This document shows positions 44,472-56,299 of a stretch of 64,000 nucleotides of DNA, piece after piece (the first letter of the stretch is position 1; each line of letters begins with the position of its first letter). The stretch covers positions 1,984,001-2,048,000 of the forward strand of contig JAHCVI010000002.1 of assembly GCA_019096155.1 (NCBI GenBank), written 5' to 3'. The notes under the pieces are model-generated. The model was not told the DNA's origin, did not search any database, and saw nothing but the letters and a program-made list of their open reading frames with translations. The DNA comes from Staphylotrichum longicolle (Eukaryota > Ascomycota > Sordariomycetes > Sordariales > Chaetomiaceae). Both the position numbers and the translations under genes were made by a program.

Positions 44472-46826
44472 TTACCGGATGGGGACGTCCTTCTTGTCAC
44501 CCTCCTTTTTCTCTGCCTCCTTCTTCTCCGCCCCCTTTTGCGGGAAGGGGATGAAGGCCGGAGCACCAGGCAGGTACTAGATTTGTTAGCCTTGGGTCGT
44601 ACATCATGGTTCTCTCGTTGTCTTACCTTCCGCAGCGGCTCAGGAATATTGACACCCTAGAGTGAGTTAGTCAAAGGGGAAGCAGCTGATGAGTTTATGA
44701 GGGAATCATACCTCTTCAGTCTGGAAGTTCTCCAGAATAGCGCACAGTGTCCTCGTTGTAGCGGTAAGGGTGGAGTTGAGGCAGTGGACATAGGTCTTCT
44801 TGACGTCGGTCTGCTTCTTGATGCCGAAGCGGATCTCAAGATCGCGACTCTGGTAGTCAGTGCAGTTGCTGCAGCTGACCAGCTCCTTGAATTCGCCTTG
44901 GTGCTGTACCGACGTCGGTTAGAACTTGTGGCTCCCTATACTTCTCAAGGGCTGGGGTCTTACGGGGAACCAGGCCTCAAGATCAAGCTTCTTGGCAGCT
45001 GCCCACGAGTTAGTTTCTACTGTGTGCGTATATATTCGCGTAACATACCGGCATTGTCTAGTGATCTAAGTTAGCTGTCTGTCCAGAAAGGGTGAGAGAA
45101 TAGAACATACTCAGAGCGCCAGAGACAATGGCGACAACCCGATACGGGATTCCGAGGGACTTGTAGAAGTCTTCAGACGTCGAGATCATGTTCTCAAACA
45201 TCTCCCAGGACCTATGATATGTGAGACATGACTCTTAGCCCGACAAGAGGGGAAGCACTCACTTCTCGGGGTCGGTGATGCAGAATTGCTCAACCTTTGT
45301 GAACTCGTGGACGCGGAAGATACCCCACACATCTTTGCCGTGCTTGTGAAGGTCAGCAGCTGGCCCGGAAACCCAGACAGACAAGGCAAGCTTACAGCAC
45401 CAGCCTCCTTACGGAAGCAAGTCGAGTAACCAGCATACTTCAGGGGAAGTTGCTTGGGCTGAAGCCACTCGTCGCTGTGGTAGGCAGAGATGGGTTGTTC
45501 GGAGGTCTAGTATCGGTTAGGATGCATGGGGTGGAGGAGGGGCTTTTTTTGGCATCGAAGCACCATCGGGGTTGACGTACGGCAATGAGGTACTTGTCTG
45601 CCTGGTCGCCAGTAACCTTGTAAAGCTCCTCGTCGAACCTGGAATAGCGGTCAGCAGAATGAATTACGAACATACTCAAAGCTGTCGTACTGAGAGAGTT
45701 GAGCAGTCTTCGCCATTTGATCCCTGAGCATGAGCTGCGGGGTCTGGAGGGGAGTGTAGTCCCGCTCGTTCAAGAACTCGAGACCGTAGTTGATAAGAGC
45801 TCTAGAACCTTGTCAGTAATTGACAATAGAGGGTTCAGGTTTGGACCGCGTACTGGTTGAGGAAGACGCCCCACCGACGGAGGAAATATCCGCGGTGGCC
45901 GACAACCTTGACACCTCTCTCGGGGTCGTAACCGTCCAACTTGTCGAGCACCTCGTGGTCTGCGCCCATGTCAGCCCTACAACGCTGAGAGAACAATCAT
46001 TTGATCCTCACGAGAAAGAACGTTGCGCTTCTCAAACTCGACACCCTCGGGGGCCCAGGTGCGCTCGACCCGGTTGTTGTCCTAGTCACGGTCAGACCTC
46101 AGCGGATGGTCAGATTCGCGATCGACTCAAACGGACCTCGTTGTTGGAAATGGGGACAGAGTCGTGGACGATGTTGCCGATAAGCCTGACTTTGGCCTTC
46201 AGGAGCTTCTCTTTCTCGGCGGCCGAGGCAAGCAGTTCCTTCTTCTCCTTCTCAATGTCGGCTGGAACACATTAGTGCCCTGCACAAGCCAAAGCGCGGA
46301 TCGTCCAACCTTTTTGCTTCAGGAGATCGGTAACATCCTCCTTGGCCTGCACACATCAGGTCAGAATTGAGCGTATTGGGGGTGGCTGGCGGGAGCGCGT
46401 GCCTTCTTCTTGGGGCCGATCTGCTTCTGGACCTCGTTGATCCGGGCGTTGAGCTGAGTAGCAGCATAGGCAGCTGGAGGTTGGGGCAAATTAGATTCCC
46501 AGTCGCAACACGAGCAGCGGAGGACATGGGCGTCGACTCACTCCGGCGGTGGTCCTCGAACATGGCAATCACCTCGTCGACAGCTTCCTCGGGGGCATGG
46601 CGTCTGCGTTGACTCTCCTTGATCCGGTCAGGGTTGCCCCCGCGCTCGGCAACTGTTCAGGGCCATGTTAGCTTCTCTAGTTGGGACATAAGAGACGCCA
46701 AGCCACGATCGCGTGCAATGTGCAATGTGCAATGTGTAGACATCAAGGGTGAACCTCGAGACGACCGCGATGGACGAGTGTGGGAACGGTCGAGGGATTC
46801 GTACTGAAATCGTTGATGTCGAGCAT
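44472..46826 (-). CDS. SES1: Cytosolic seryl-tRNA synthetase
   Basis: Seventeen exons sum to 1389 nt, 462 aa, the same length as the yeast enzyme; all phases close. Start MLDINDF at 46826; exon 1 is 22 nt. Introns: 46653-46804, 46474-46541, 46347-46402, 46262-46309, 46082-46136, 45960-46011, 45802-45853, 45639-45675, 45507-45580, 45343-45395, 45212-45262, 45058-45110, 44999-45048, 44904-44963, 44657-44711, 44577-44626. The N-terminal tRNA-binding coiled coil (AATQLNARINEVQKQI...) precedes the class II core: TSEQPISAYHSDEW, FRKEAGAHGKDVWGIFRVHE, ELVSCSNCTDYQSRDLEIRF and LNSTLTATTRTLCAILENFQ. It charges tRNA-Ser in the cytoplasm. Oddities: a GC donor at 46401-46402 (AAG|GCACGC), a 37-nt intron at 45639-45675, and a 9-nt exon at 45049-45057. 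It ends in a lysine/glutamate-rich tail. Confidence 0.96.
46714..46736. repeat. TGCAATG x3 in SES1 intron 1
   Basis: Three perfect 7-bp units inside the first and longest intron (152 nt) of the seryl-tRNA synthetase gene. Confidence 0.9.
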
Positions 46827-47177
46827 CTTGGCTTTGTTTCTGGGGGTGTCACGGCGGTTGTGCGGTATCGGTGGCAGGAGACAGCAGTGGGAGAGAGGGC
46901 GCAACAACAAGACAGGAACAGGGTGGTCGTGTCGCAGCCAGTCGATGGCGGGGCAGAATATTATTTCGCGGGGTGGAGGGGAAGGTGGGGTGACACATCA
47001 GACCAGGGGTCAGAGTCCAGGGGTGGACTTATCGATAAGCGACTGAAGCTGAGGCAGCCTTGCATCTACTACAGTTATGTATCAACTAAACTAGGTACCT
47101 ATATATGCAACTGACAGATATATCTACAACACATGAATCCACATTCCCTTTTCGCACCTGCACAACAACGTCCGACA
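46827..47177. other. Intergenic: SES1 promoter and 3' flank of Zn2Cys6 gene
   Basis: 351 bp between tandem minus-strand genes; no distinct element seen. Confidence 0.5.
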
Positions 47178-47895
47178 TCAACGGCCTGGGTCGGTTGTAG
47201 CCACAGGAACCCACCACTCTGCAGCCGTTCCTTGTTCGCTTTGACTATTCCAGATGAAATCCGCCTCGCGACTAATGACGTGACTGGTATGTTGAAAGTC
47301 ATTCATCGTGGAAGAGTCGAAACACAATGGAAGGGCCATAAAGGGCTCTGCCGTTTGCATTCCGCTGAGGAAGGTGTGGTCTTGGAACATAGGATAGCCA
47401 GGGGAGGGAGTGCCCAGGTCCCACGTGTCGGGAAACTGGAGGGTGTTGAAGCTCTGCGATTCCGGGAGAAAGGCCGAAGATGTGACGGGCGTTTGGAAGG
47501 TCCACTCGGGATCGAATCCCGTGTTGTTGTTTGGGGACGAGTATTGAGAACTTTGGGATTCAGAGGTGTTTGTGAAATGGTTAAGTGCTAATGAATCCGA
47601 GGCCGCAGGGAAGCTCTGTTGAATATCGCGTGTTTTCCGACACGGGGACTGTGTTTTCAGGTCTTTCTGGCCGGTGGGTGTCGAGATTTGGATACGAAAA
47701 TTGGTATCAAACGAGCTTTGGCAGGCGACATGCATCCGGGAGCAGTTCAAGCACGGGTCTCCGCCGAGACACCGGACCTTTCTCCGACGACATGTCAAGC
47801 AGCCTTCGACCAGACGTCAACTTCAAAGTCCGAGACGCCGACAAGCTCTGACAGGGCTACTCACCGTGAAATGTTCGCTTTAGTGTTTGAGACAT
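47178..47895 (-). CDS. Short Zn(2)-Cys(6) DNA-binding protein
   Basis: Exon 1 (47865-47895, MSQTLKRTFH) and exon 2 (47178-47803) over a 61-nt intron (47804-47864) give 218 aa. The junction creates HGCLTCRRRKVRC, and the full binuclear cluster is C-x2-C-x6-C-x5-C-x2-C-x6-C with the usual basic loop, at residues 11 to about 39. The rest is Ser/Gln/Pro-rich and acidic-aromatic, like an activation domain. The middle homology region of most fungal Zn2Cys6 factors (500-900 aa) is absent. The intron in front of the first zinc cysteine is common in this class. It may be a short regulator or a truncated one; no downstream exon was found before SES1. It is divergent from the deubiquitinase gene. Targets unknown. 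Confidence 0.8.
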
Positions 47896-49633
47896 CGTGG
47901 AGGGTGGCTGTTAGGGGCCCTTCTCGCAAACCATGTCAACAAGCTGCCAACTTATACCTCCACAGAAAGCCCCCATCACGGATAGCTGCTGTGTATCCTG
48001 TGCACCCTACTATACGCCAAGCCTCAGGGGGGACGTTATATCCGCTCTAATCCCTTAAAGCCCTCTGCGAGTTGCTGGTTTACGTGTTTCTACGTAGAAT
48101 GTGCCCTGAAAGGGAACGCCGATGATGACAAGCTGCGGTGGTTACTCAGCAACAAGCGACCCAGTCTCTAGGTCTCACCACCCCATGACACTGCCCGATT
48201 TACGCGTGTTCACATGTCTTTGGAATCATGTATTCCAAAAAGAACGGTTCATCTCCCATTGACATAGTTTCTTCGACGTCACCGAGACACCCCTTTGAAT
48301 ACGTTGTGTCGCCGTGTCACTCTGTCCTGTGATCTGCAGTCTCAATGGCGTCTCGGCAAGAGACAAGCTTTGGAAAAGAACCCTCCCCTGGGCACGCTGT
48401 GGCAGCTGCTCTCAAGCAAAGCACATCAAAGTCGCTAAGACACTCGGCACCACCCCATACTGGCGACCAGATACCGATCGATCACCGCCCCAATGCCATC
48501 CGAGGGCCAATGGGACTTTCCCAACTCCATACCTTCATCCCTACACAGCATTTTCTTGTTTCCACTTTCCAGGGTTATGCCAGATCATGAGTAAGGTAAG
48601 CACGCGTGTAAGAAGAACCCCGGAAGGACGGACTTAGTGTGCGCGGAGATACTGGGGTTGTCGAGCTGGTTTGTTGATGATCAGAACCATACCCCTTGTC
48701 TCATCCGATCTTGCTCGCATGGCGATCTCCCTGCACAGTAACAGGATGACACCCTATTGGCGCTGGACCGGCATCTGTCACCTCATCCCGAAGCATTCCC
48801 GGTGACAGGGCTGAGTCCTCTGGTCCCATCTAAGCCCTCACATGCCCTCGAGGCGCTGTGTTGCATGTACACACCCCCTGTCGATTGTGGTCCCAAGTTC
48901 CCAACGCATTTTGGCGATTTCGGAGCCTCCTCTGCGACAGCAGCGACAAGCAACACAACATCTTTAGACATTCTGAGAATGCTTTCTGCGCCCTGGGGAG
49001 AACAGGTATGCGTTGGCTCTCAATTTCGAACTGAAAGCAAACAAATTTCGGCAGAACTAACCTTATTGAGTTGCATCTGGGACCCGCAACAGTTTGTGGG
49101 GAAATGCTTAAATGCGTTAAGGTTGCTTCTGTCCCATCTTCTCGGCGGTATTGCGGGCGATTTCCAGAACATTGCCCAAAGCCTCTTCAAGCATAAAAAT
49201 CACATCCTGCACCTCAAGAAGTGTCTGTTCTTGACTTCCATGAGTGGCGCTGATCTAACAAGCTGCTATAAGCTAACAATCCCGAGGCCATCTCTGTCAT
49301 TTTCTTTGATGCAAACCCTCGGCTACCAGCGGGCGGGGTCAATGCCGAATCGCATAAAGATGCACCGGAAGTCACCGTTAGTTACTTGTTGCTTGCAAGA
49401 AGAGGCAACAGCCGGGCCGGCCTCAGCATTGCTCCTTACCTGCCTAACCCTCGCGAATACCAATTTTGAGATTTATCGACCATTCACACAAGGATTTCGA
49501 CGTCCTTGATGATATGACCCTGGAGCACGACCGTTGATGGTGCAAAAGGGACTCCGGCTCGCTCGGCACACGACGGCCCTGGCACTCAAGGCAGCGAGTC
49601 CAAACAAAGAAACGGCAACAAGCCTCAACGAAA
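47896..49633. other. Divergent intergenic region between Zn2Cys6 and deubiquitinase genes
   Basis: 1.7 kb. The plus-strand open frame 48757-49509 (250 codons) lacks any recognisable domain and is not called. AT content is higher than in the coding parts; no repeat family seen. Confidence 0.45.
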
Positions 49634-51441
49634 ATGGCCGAGGACAAGGCAGTGGAGTGTCCCTTTTGCAGCTGGACAAACGAGGCCGGCGAGTATGAAA
49701 TGCTGCTGGTGAGTCTTTGACCGACGTTTGCAGACACTGGGGGTTCGCGAGACGCTCACGACCCACAAGCACATAGAGAGTCTCCACGCCGAGGGAGACT
49801 CGCCATTTGTTGTGAAAGACGACAACGAACCTGGCACTACTGGCACTGCCCAAGACGTAGACGTGAACTACGTTGAGTGTCCGGTTGATAGTTGTGGTGA
49901 GGTTCTTCTCCTTGAGGAGCTAGACTACCACCTCGAGCTCCACTCCGGGGAATCCGGCGAGAACCTCTCAGACGAGTCGACACCCACACCCACTCCAGAA
50001 TCAGGCGTAGAAGTCCGGCCTTTTACTACTGGGCCGTCGAGAGCCCATCGCGAGGCAGAACGGCATCGCCGGTCTAACCACGAACCCGAGAAAACCGACC
50101 GCCAGGCGAAAGCCATCTCAGCTTGGAAGCGGTTGCTCAAGATGCCCAGCGCATCATCTGCTCACAAGATCTTGTCGCCCAAGCGGTCTCATGAGGAGAA
50201 GCAGACTTCGGCAAGTCACTCGTCGCGCGGTAAACGGCTCGGGGTGAGTTGTCTTAGATTCACGCCCCATCCATGTCGTCGTGTCCCACTAATGTTCGTT
50301 TTAGAAGGCACAGCTTGGGAAGTACGCACACGAGGACCGCATGCCCGATTCGCTCGTGGCGCTTCTCAAAAAGAGCGGCCAAGTCTCAGAGAAGGGTGAG
50401 AGGAATAGACGCCGCTCGGCACGAGAACGGCAGCACGAACTAACAGTGAGTGACAGGTGTCATCTCTGTTCTTGCTCTGCTGCTAGAGCAGAGCTCTTCG
50501 ACAAAGTATGCCTACTTATGCCACCCATGCGTCCAGCATGTCTCAAAACTCAAGCGCGAGGGTAAGTCCCTTGCACTAAAACTCAGTTCCGGAGTACTGG
50601 ATTGACAAAATCCGTAGGAGGCTTCTGCGGCTACCGCAACATCCAGATGCTCTCTTCGTACATAATCGGCACTGAGTCCAAGGGCCACGAATACATGCAG
50701 GACGCTCTACCCTCCATATTTCAGATTCAGGATTGGATCGAGACGGCCTGGGACCAGGGGATCAATGCCCAAGGCCGCCTCGAGACGGGCGGGATCAAGG
50801 GCACCAGGAAGTACATTGGCACGCCCGAGGTATGCCTAACCTCATCGTCACACATCAGCATCCACTGACAAGATCTCTCCAGGCATTGGCCATGTTCCGC
50901 CTCTTGAATATCTCATGCGACGCGCAGGGGATCAAACACAAGGAGCCTGGCAAGTCCGAGGCGCACCTCATGGAATACGTCGAGGACTATTTCCAGTCCG
51001 GTGTCGAGGACCCGACACAACGCATCCGGAAAACCAACCTACCGCCGCTCTACTTTCAGCACCTCGGTACGCACCTGTCTCAATCGCCTTGAGATCTCTT
51101 GCCACGGAGAATCAAACTGACATGCAGACCTCCTGTGACCAGGCCACTCCCTGACCATCATCGGTTTCGAGAAGCTCAAGAATGGCTCCAAGCAGCTCCT
51201 TGTGTTTGACCCGTCCTTTCACGACTCGTCGTACATCGTGCGCCTCGTTGGGCAGACATTTGTCCATCCCATGCCGGATCTGGCGCTCAAGCCGTACCGC
51301 CGGGGAAACAGGTACCTCAAGGCGTACCGGGAGTTTGAGCTGCTGAGGTTAGTTTGTTGACAAAGTCTATCCTCGTGCCGACGCAGGAATATGCTGACGG
51401 GTCTTGATAGGTTGGTGACGGAGAACGAGGCAGGAGCATGA
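49634..51441 (+). CDS. Mug105/ZUP1 (ZUFSP)-type deubiquitinase, peptidase family C78
   Basis: Eight exons: 49634-49708, 49770-50243, 50305-50395, 50457-50561, 50618-50829, 50883-51066, 51143-51347, 51411-51441; 458 aa with exact phases. Two N-terminal C2H2-like fingers: CPFCSWTNEAGEYEMLLHIE, continuing to SLH, and CPVDSCGEVLLLEELDYHLE, continuing to LH. A disordered stretch precedes the C78 domain, whose triad is visible as C252 in GGFCGYRNIQ, H382 in GHSLTIIGFE and D403 in VFDPSFHD. Members cleave long K63-linked ubiquitin chains and associate with DNA-damage sites in animals; fission yeast Mug105 is the fungal relative. The acceptor of intron 1 is the AAG at 49769, not the CAG 22 nt after the donor, because only the former gives a 61-nt intron and the conserved LLHIESLHAEGDSPF. 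Confidence 0.93.
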
Positions 51442-51629
51442 TGATTCGTGGATGGAAGGAGACTATTGCAGGCGACAATGGCTTATGGTCAGCGAGTGCT
51501 CCCCTGTTGAGCGTATGGAGTGTGTGAGGGGCATAGCAAGCGACAGGCGACGGCGGGCGTTCTATTCTGTTGCAGCGATGGGTTCTCGTTCATGTCTTGT
51601 ATTTAGCATGTGTGGTTTTTAGCCAATCT

Positions 51630-52500
51630 TCACGACGCCATTTCCTTTGCGAACCACTCCTGGAGCTTTGCCAGCGCCCGGTAGCGGTGCGAGATAAGGT
51701 TCTTTTCCGACTTGTCCATCTCGGCGTAGCTGTTCCATTCAGTCAGTACAGTTCACGTTCGTGCTGTGTGAAGGTAGAGACTTACGTCTTGCCCCCATAC
51801 TCGAAAATCGGATCCCACCCTTGAATCACCTTCATTAGCGACATCCCCAAGCAGAACCAGAACCGTGACTTTGACTTGAGAGGTAAAACATACCGAAATT
51901 CGACGGGCCCCTCGCCGGCACAATCTTCCCGTCGGTGATGCCCTGGAAGAGGATCGGCTCGTGGCCCGGACCGGGGGAGTACCCGAACGTGCAGACGGCC
52001 TTGGCCGACTTGTCTTCGTACGCGGCCAGCAGGTTGTTCAGGCCTGCATGGCCAATGTCATGCAAGAACCACTTGCTGGGAGGCAGTCAGCACTTTGCCT
52101 GAATTCTCATCCACTAGATGAGATACACAAAGGGAAAGAAGGCAGTTTGGAGGTAGGCGAGAGAATCACGCACATGTACGGCCCCGGCAGGCCGTTCAGG
52201 GCGTTGAAGCAGAGGCACGTGTCCTCGACCAGGACGGGGCCCTGGATCTGTGAGACGGACGTGTTAGAGGGGGGAGTTTCGCGCATGCCAGGAGACAATG
52301 GGGTTTGTAGGTACCAGGTCGGCCGCTCGTCGGCACTTGTCGCGCGTGACTTCCTCGAGGGTACCCTGGATCTCAAGCAGGTCCAAGGCCTGACTCTCGA
52401 CTTGGATGGCGGGTTCCAGGATCGCCTTTACTTCACTGAGCTTGTTGGCGTTGCCTGTTATGAAGTTGACGAGGTGTCTGGCTGCTGTAGGCGCCGCCAT
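51630..52500 (-). CDS. HAM1: Inosine triphosphate pyrophosphatase (Ham1/ITPA)
   Basis: Five exons: 52316/52315-52500, 52174-52247, 51894-52075, 51786-51819 and 51630-51729; 191 aa with consistent phases (introns about 67, 98, 74 and 56 nt). NFITGNANKLSEVKAIL is the N-terminal nucleotide-binding loop, GPVLVEDTCLCFNALNGLPG the metal-binding region, YIKWFLHDIG the next conserved block, GWDPIFEYGGKTYAEMD the specificity loop and ISHRYRAL the C-terminal site. It hydrolyses ITP, dITP and XTP to the monophosphates, keeping deaminated purines out of nucleic acids. Convergent with the deubiquitinase gene, with only 188 bp between stops. Confidence 0.96.
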
Positions 52501-54626
52501 TTTTTTCTTTGACCTTCCTGTTTCGCTTTGGTAGGCGAGTTGCTGGTGTGTTGGTCCTCTGTAGTGCGTGTCCTTGTTTACAAACGGGGCGGGTACATGC
52601 AGGTCACTTTTGCGGTGGGGTCGGGATGTAAGAGGGGCTTATCGACGCAGGCCCAATCGCAAGATGGGAAGACATGTAAGGTATGTACTTGCATATGACC
52701 TTGACGTCGTTTGGGCACTTGCATCCAGCTGTTTAGATTCCCATGCATCACACATCACAATGACAAAGACAAGAAACTGGGGCGCGGGCGTCAAGGAATT
52801 CCCGAGGGGAAAAAGAAAGTGCCCCGACCTTCCTCCCCAAGGTCTTCTCGGCTTGATGACACTTTTTAATCATTGCACTTTCGTGCTCATTTAGTGCACT
52901 GTTGGTTATCTTCATGGAAGATTGATCCCTGGGATCATTGTGAAGGTCCCCACCTTTTTGATTCGTCAATGATGAAGTCGCTTGCTTTAATCTCATCACC
53001 TAACCAGCAGCATCAACCTGGTGATTCTGGTTGGGGTTGACAACCTGCAAGAGTCTGAGACGATAAGCAATAGGAGATTCTCACGAGCACTCCGAGGACA
53101 CCATTGGCTCTCCCCAAGTGGGAATTGCGAGAGCCGTTGTTGATTGAGCAACCCAGTATGAACTACTCTGATTTTTCCTTTGTGTAGCGGCATTTCCCCC
53201 GGAGTATGTTCTGATACCTTACTGAGGGCAGGCACTTTGACATGTTTTTGCCAATGACTGGCACACCGGAAGTTTAATTGTCTCGGCCGAGAGAACAACG
53301 GCACGGAGGGTTAGGAGAGAAACAAAGGTACGGGGGAAGAGCTCGAGATAGATTGTCTTAGTGGAAGACTCAGAACAGTAAGAAAACTGTCGCGGCCACC
53401 TAACCATGACTTCGACTTTGAAACGGCTCACAACTCCTAGAAAAGAGTGAAGGTGACTCCTTGCATCTGATACTTTCAGACATTCTCGATGCCAACAAAC
53501 TGCATGGAAGCTTGAACGTGAACTTGGTTAGACGAGTCTGATCATGAGAAGATACAGATGCTTCGGGGCCTGCCGTACAAGAACAACATGGACATGTTGA
53601 TTGGCAAATGTACAGATAATCCCATAATTACCACGACAATGTGCTGGGCTAGGTTGCCCGTGTGAGTGCCAAATTGGATTTGGCACAGGCGCATCCAAGC
53701 TACAGATATCTACCTTCAGAGGTCATTGATATTTGAACCGTCCGAGGTTGCACACAGAACATGCACACAGAACATGCACACAGAACAACCGCCTGTAAAC
53801 AGTGGAAGAGGGTGACTTAAGACGGCATATTGCTTATTCGCTGGTGGGCACAGATCTGATAAGAGAAAATGGTAGGTATATAAGTCATGGAATCCAACTT
53901 TTGAGAAGAGAACCAAGATAAAAAATGGCAAAAGTGTCATCCATTTGTTGGTCGCCAAGTCCTCTCGAACTGACGACCTTAAGAGTTTGTGCAGATGAGT
54001 TGCCAACCCCACCAGTGCCCGAAGGCAATTGGACAATCCCTTCACGTTTCTGAAAAGACCCCAGTCTGGGCATATGACTAATCAAGACCCACCCGACTGG
54101 CCAGCGCCATCTGGCTCAGCTGAGGCTCCATGCCAACAACAAAAAAGGCACACCAAAAAGATACACCAAGTGCGCCTCACACCCAGTGCCTCAAACCTAA
54201 GCAAAAAGTCCTAAAACTTGGAGAATATGAATTTCACCTGTTGGATATTTATCGGTTTGAGTTTGGAAATTCTGGAGCCTAGGTTGATAGGTTGGTTGCT
54301 GGTTGAAGTTGACGACTGTCTTGCGTTGTTGGCTCTAGTGTGTGGGGAACGGATTTTGGTGTTCCTTTTATTTTGTTGGCAGGGAGCTGAGGGTACCTTA
54401 GGCTTGGTGATGGCTTGCAACTTTGTTCTTGGCCATACACCTACCTACGTACACCCAAAAAAAGGGCTGTCACTGAGGACTTTCCCTGATCTCAGGCTCA
54501 CTTTTTGATTCTAAGTCGTGGGAGGCAATTGTGCCATGCATGTCATATCTCATGATTTTCGCTGAGCGAAGGAGTCGAGGCCTCTGCTCCTGTCATCTCT
54601 CTCCCCGAAACCTAAACCTCTTGGCA
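52501..54626. other. Long intergenic region, HAM1 promoter side to Fap7 3' end
   Basis: 2.1 kb, more AT-rich than its neighbours. No open frame looks coding. It holds a 13-bp tandem repeat at 53751-53786. No terminal inverted repeats or transposase remnant recognised. Confidence 0.5.
53751..53786. repeat. 13-bp tandem repeat (CACACAGAACATG), 2.8 copies
   Basis: Perfect direct repeats at 53751, 53764 and 53777, the last truncated to 10 bp. Confidence 0.95.
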
Positions 54627-55355
54627 TCATGAAGAAGCATTGTTCTGCTTCCACTGTTCCAACCACTGCTCGATCCTCTCAACATTGCTCTCCATCTCAT
54701 CCGCCGTCACGCTCTGCAGCTCAACCACAATCTCCTCGTCGTACGACTCCTTGGCCTCCTGCAGCAGCACCTCCATGATCTCCGAGTCCATGTTCTCCTG
54801 GAGCTTCACCTCGGGGTATTTTCTAGACACAGGATCAGCTTCATGCAAAGTGGTGACTAGCCCAACTGCATAAAGATAATGTGGAAAGTAGCTGGGGAGA
54901 AAATAAAACTCACCTCGCTGTGAGGCGGTCATACAGCGTCGCCGTGTCCACCCGCAGCACCACCACCAGGTCGATCCAGCTCTTGGGGAACAGGTCGCAC
55001 GCGTGCCAGTCTATTATGCAGCCGCCCTGTTTGGCATCTTCCTCAATGGCGTCGAGCAGCTACCTCTCTCTCCGTCAGCTCACGACCATCCCTTTTATGT
55101 GTGTTGTTACGCAATGTCATAAGTGGGGTTGAAGTTTGAAGCGTAAAAAGTGGAAGACTGAAATCTCACCTTGTCCTCGTCCACGATCCAGCTCTGGTAC
55201 TCCTCGTCCCACCCCTCGTGGCACTCGCGGTCCTTGACCACCTGGTTGACTGAGATATGCCGAAGCCCCGTGCGCTCGGCGAGCAGCTCGCAGTGGCTGG
55301 TCTTGCCGGTGCCGGGCGTGCCCGTGATGATGATGTTGGGTAGGCTGCGCGACAT
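54627..55355 (-). CDS. FAP7: Fap7/hCINAP adenylate kinase-like ATPase
   Basis: Three exons (55170-55355, 54914-55059, 54627-54822; introns 110 and 91 nt) give 175 aa. The P-loop NIIITGTPGTGKTSHCELLA, the NMP-side HISVNQVVKD, and GCIIDWHACDLFPKSWIDLV followed by VVVLRVDTATLYDRLTAR are typical. The acidic C-terminus ends RIEQWLEQWKQ. Fap7 binds uS11 and is needed for late 18S rRNA maturation in the pre-40S subunit; it also has adenylate kinase/ATPase activity. The frame is open upstream with another ATG at 55490, but that 45-residue Thr/Pro-rich extension is unlike the family, so the start at 55355 is preferred. Confidence 0.95.
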
Positions 55356-56066
55356 GTTTTGTTTAGTCTGCTCTTCGTCTGTCTTGATCGCTTCCTGAAT
55401 ACTTTGTTCCGTATTTCTTTTTCCCGTGGGGTTTTGAGTTTGGACTGGGGTTGAGGTTGGCGTAGGTGTAAGTGTAAGTGAGTGTTTCATGGCCCGCTCC
55501 AAAAATATTTTTGCTGTTGCATTTGGGCGAGTAATGTGCGAACATGGGATATCCCCACTGTGTCAGGAGTCTCTCAAAGTGATGCCCAACACGACAAGGT
55601 ACCACTCAACCACACATGCCCGGCTTGCATCTCATTAAAGCTTTACAACATTACTTCTTCCACGGGAGACAGGGCTGTGTTCATGGTCAACCACAATGGG
55701 CAGCGGCACCAGCTCGCTTCCTTCTAATACTCCCCTTCCATGACACGACGCTAAATCTACTTGCACACACCTATTGCTCCTAGGCACACAGCTCCTAAAG
55801 CTGTTCCCCTTGGAGCATTCAATAGACTGTCTCCTCATCACAATGACTCTAGGCCTCCTCTTCCACCATCTATCCTATCCCACCATCCCCCAGTCTTCCA
55901 GTGTCGAAGCAAGCCGAAAATCAACACATTCACCACCAGCAACCGATCTGGCGATCGCCCGTGAATCCCCTTGCCTCCACGACACAGACCCAGCAGAGAG
56001 CATGAACCTGCAATCAAGAGACCAGACAGACAGGCGGGGTACCAACAGCAAAGACCAAAGCGCAAG

Positions 56067-56089
56067 TGCAGCAGCAGCAGCAGCAGCAA
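56067..56089. repeat. (GCA)n trinucleotide run
   Basis: Seven to eight GCA/CAG units in non-coding sequence. Confidence 0.9.
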
Positions 56090-56276
56090 CATTTCTAATA
56101 TCCCCAAACCAACAAACAACACATCACCGACCCAGGTTTGACAGATATCCCAGAAGCGCACATCAGCAACAGCAAAAGGAAGAAGAAAGAACCTCAATAA
56201 CTCTCCAGCACCACCGCCGCCACCTCAGTCACTCCCGCTCCTATTTCTCAAGATCCGATACCCCTTCCTCGAAGGA

Positions 56277-56299
56277 CCACCACCGCCGCCGCCGCCGCC
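56277..56299. repeat. (CCG)n trinucleotide run
   Basis: CCACCACCGCCGCC-type run about 160 bp past the myosin V stop. Confidence 0.85.

Noticed and set aside
48757..49509. Plus-strand open frame of 250 codons upstream of the deubiquitinase gene
   Set aside because: No recognisable motif; the sequence resembles promoter-region noise and the open frame starts at a non-ATG codon.
49709..49731. CAG at 49731 as acceptor of deubiquitinase intron 1
   Set aside because: It would give a 23-nt intron; the AAG at 49769 gives 61 nt and the conserved LLHIESLH.
52501..54626. Transposon relic in the AT-richer 2.1-kb gap
   Set aside because: No terminal repeats, target-site duplication or transposase/reverse-transcriptase fragments seen; only a short 13-bp tandem repeat.
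55356..55490. Upstream in-frame ATG of FAP7 (55490)
   Set aside because: The added 45 residues are Thr/Pro-rich and unlike Fap7 N-termini; the P-loop normally lies within the first 20 residues, as with the 55355 start.
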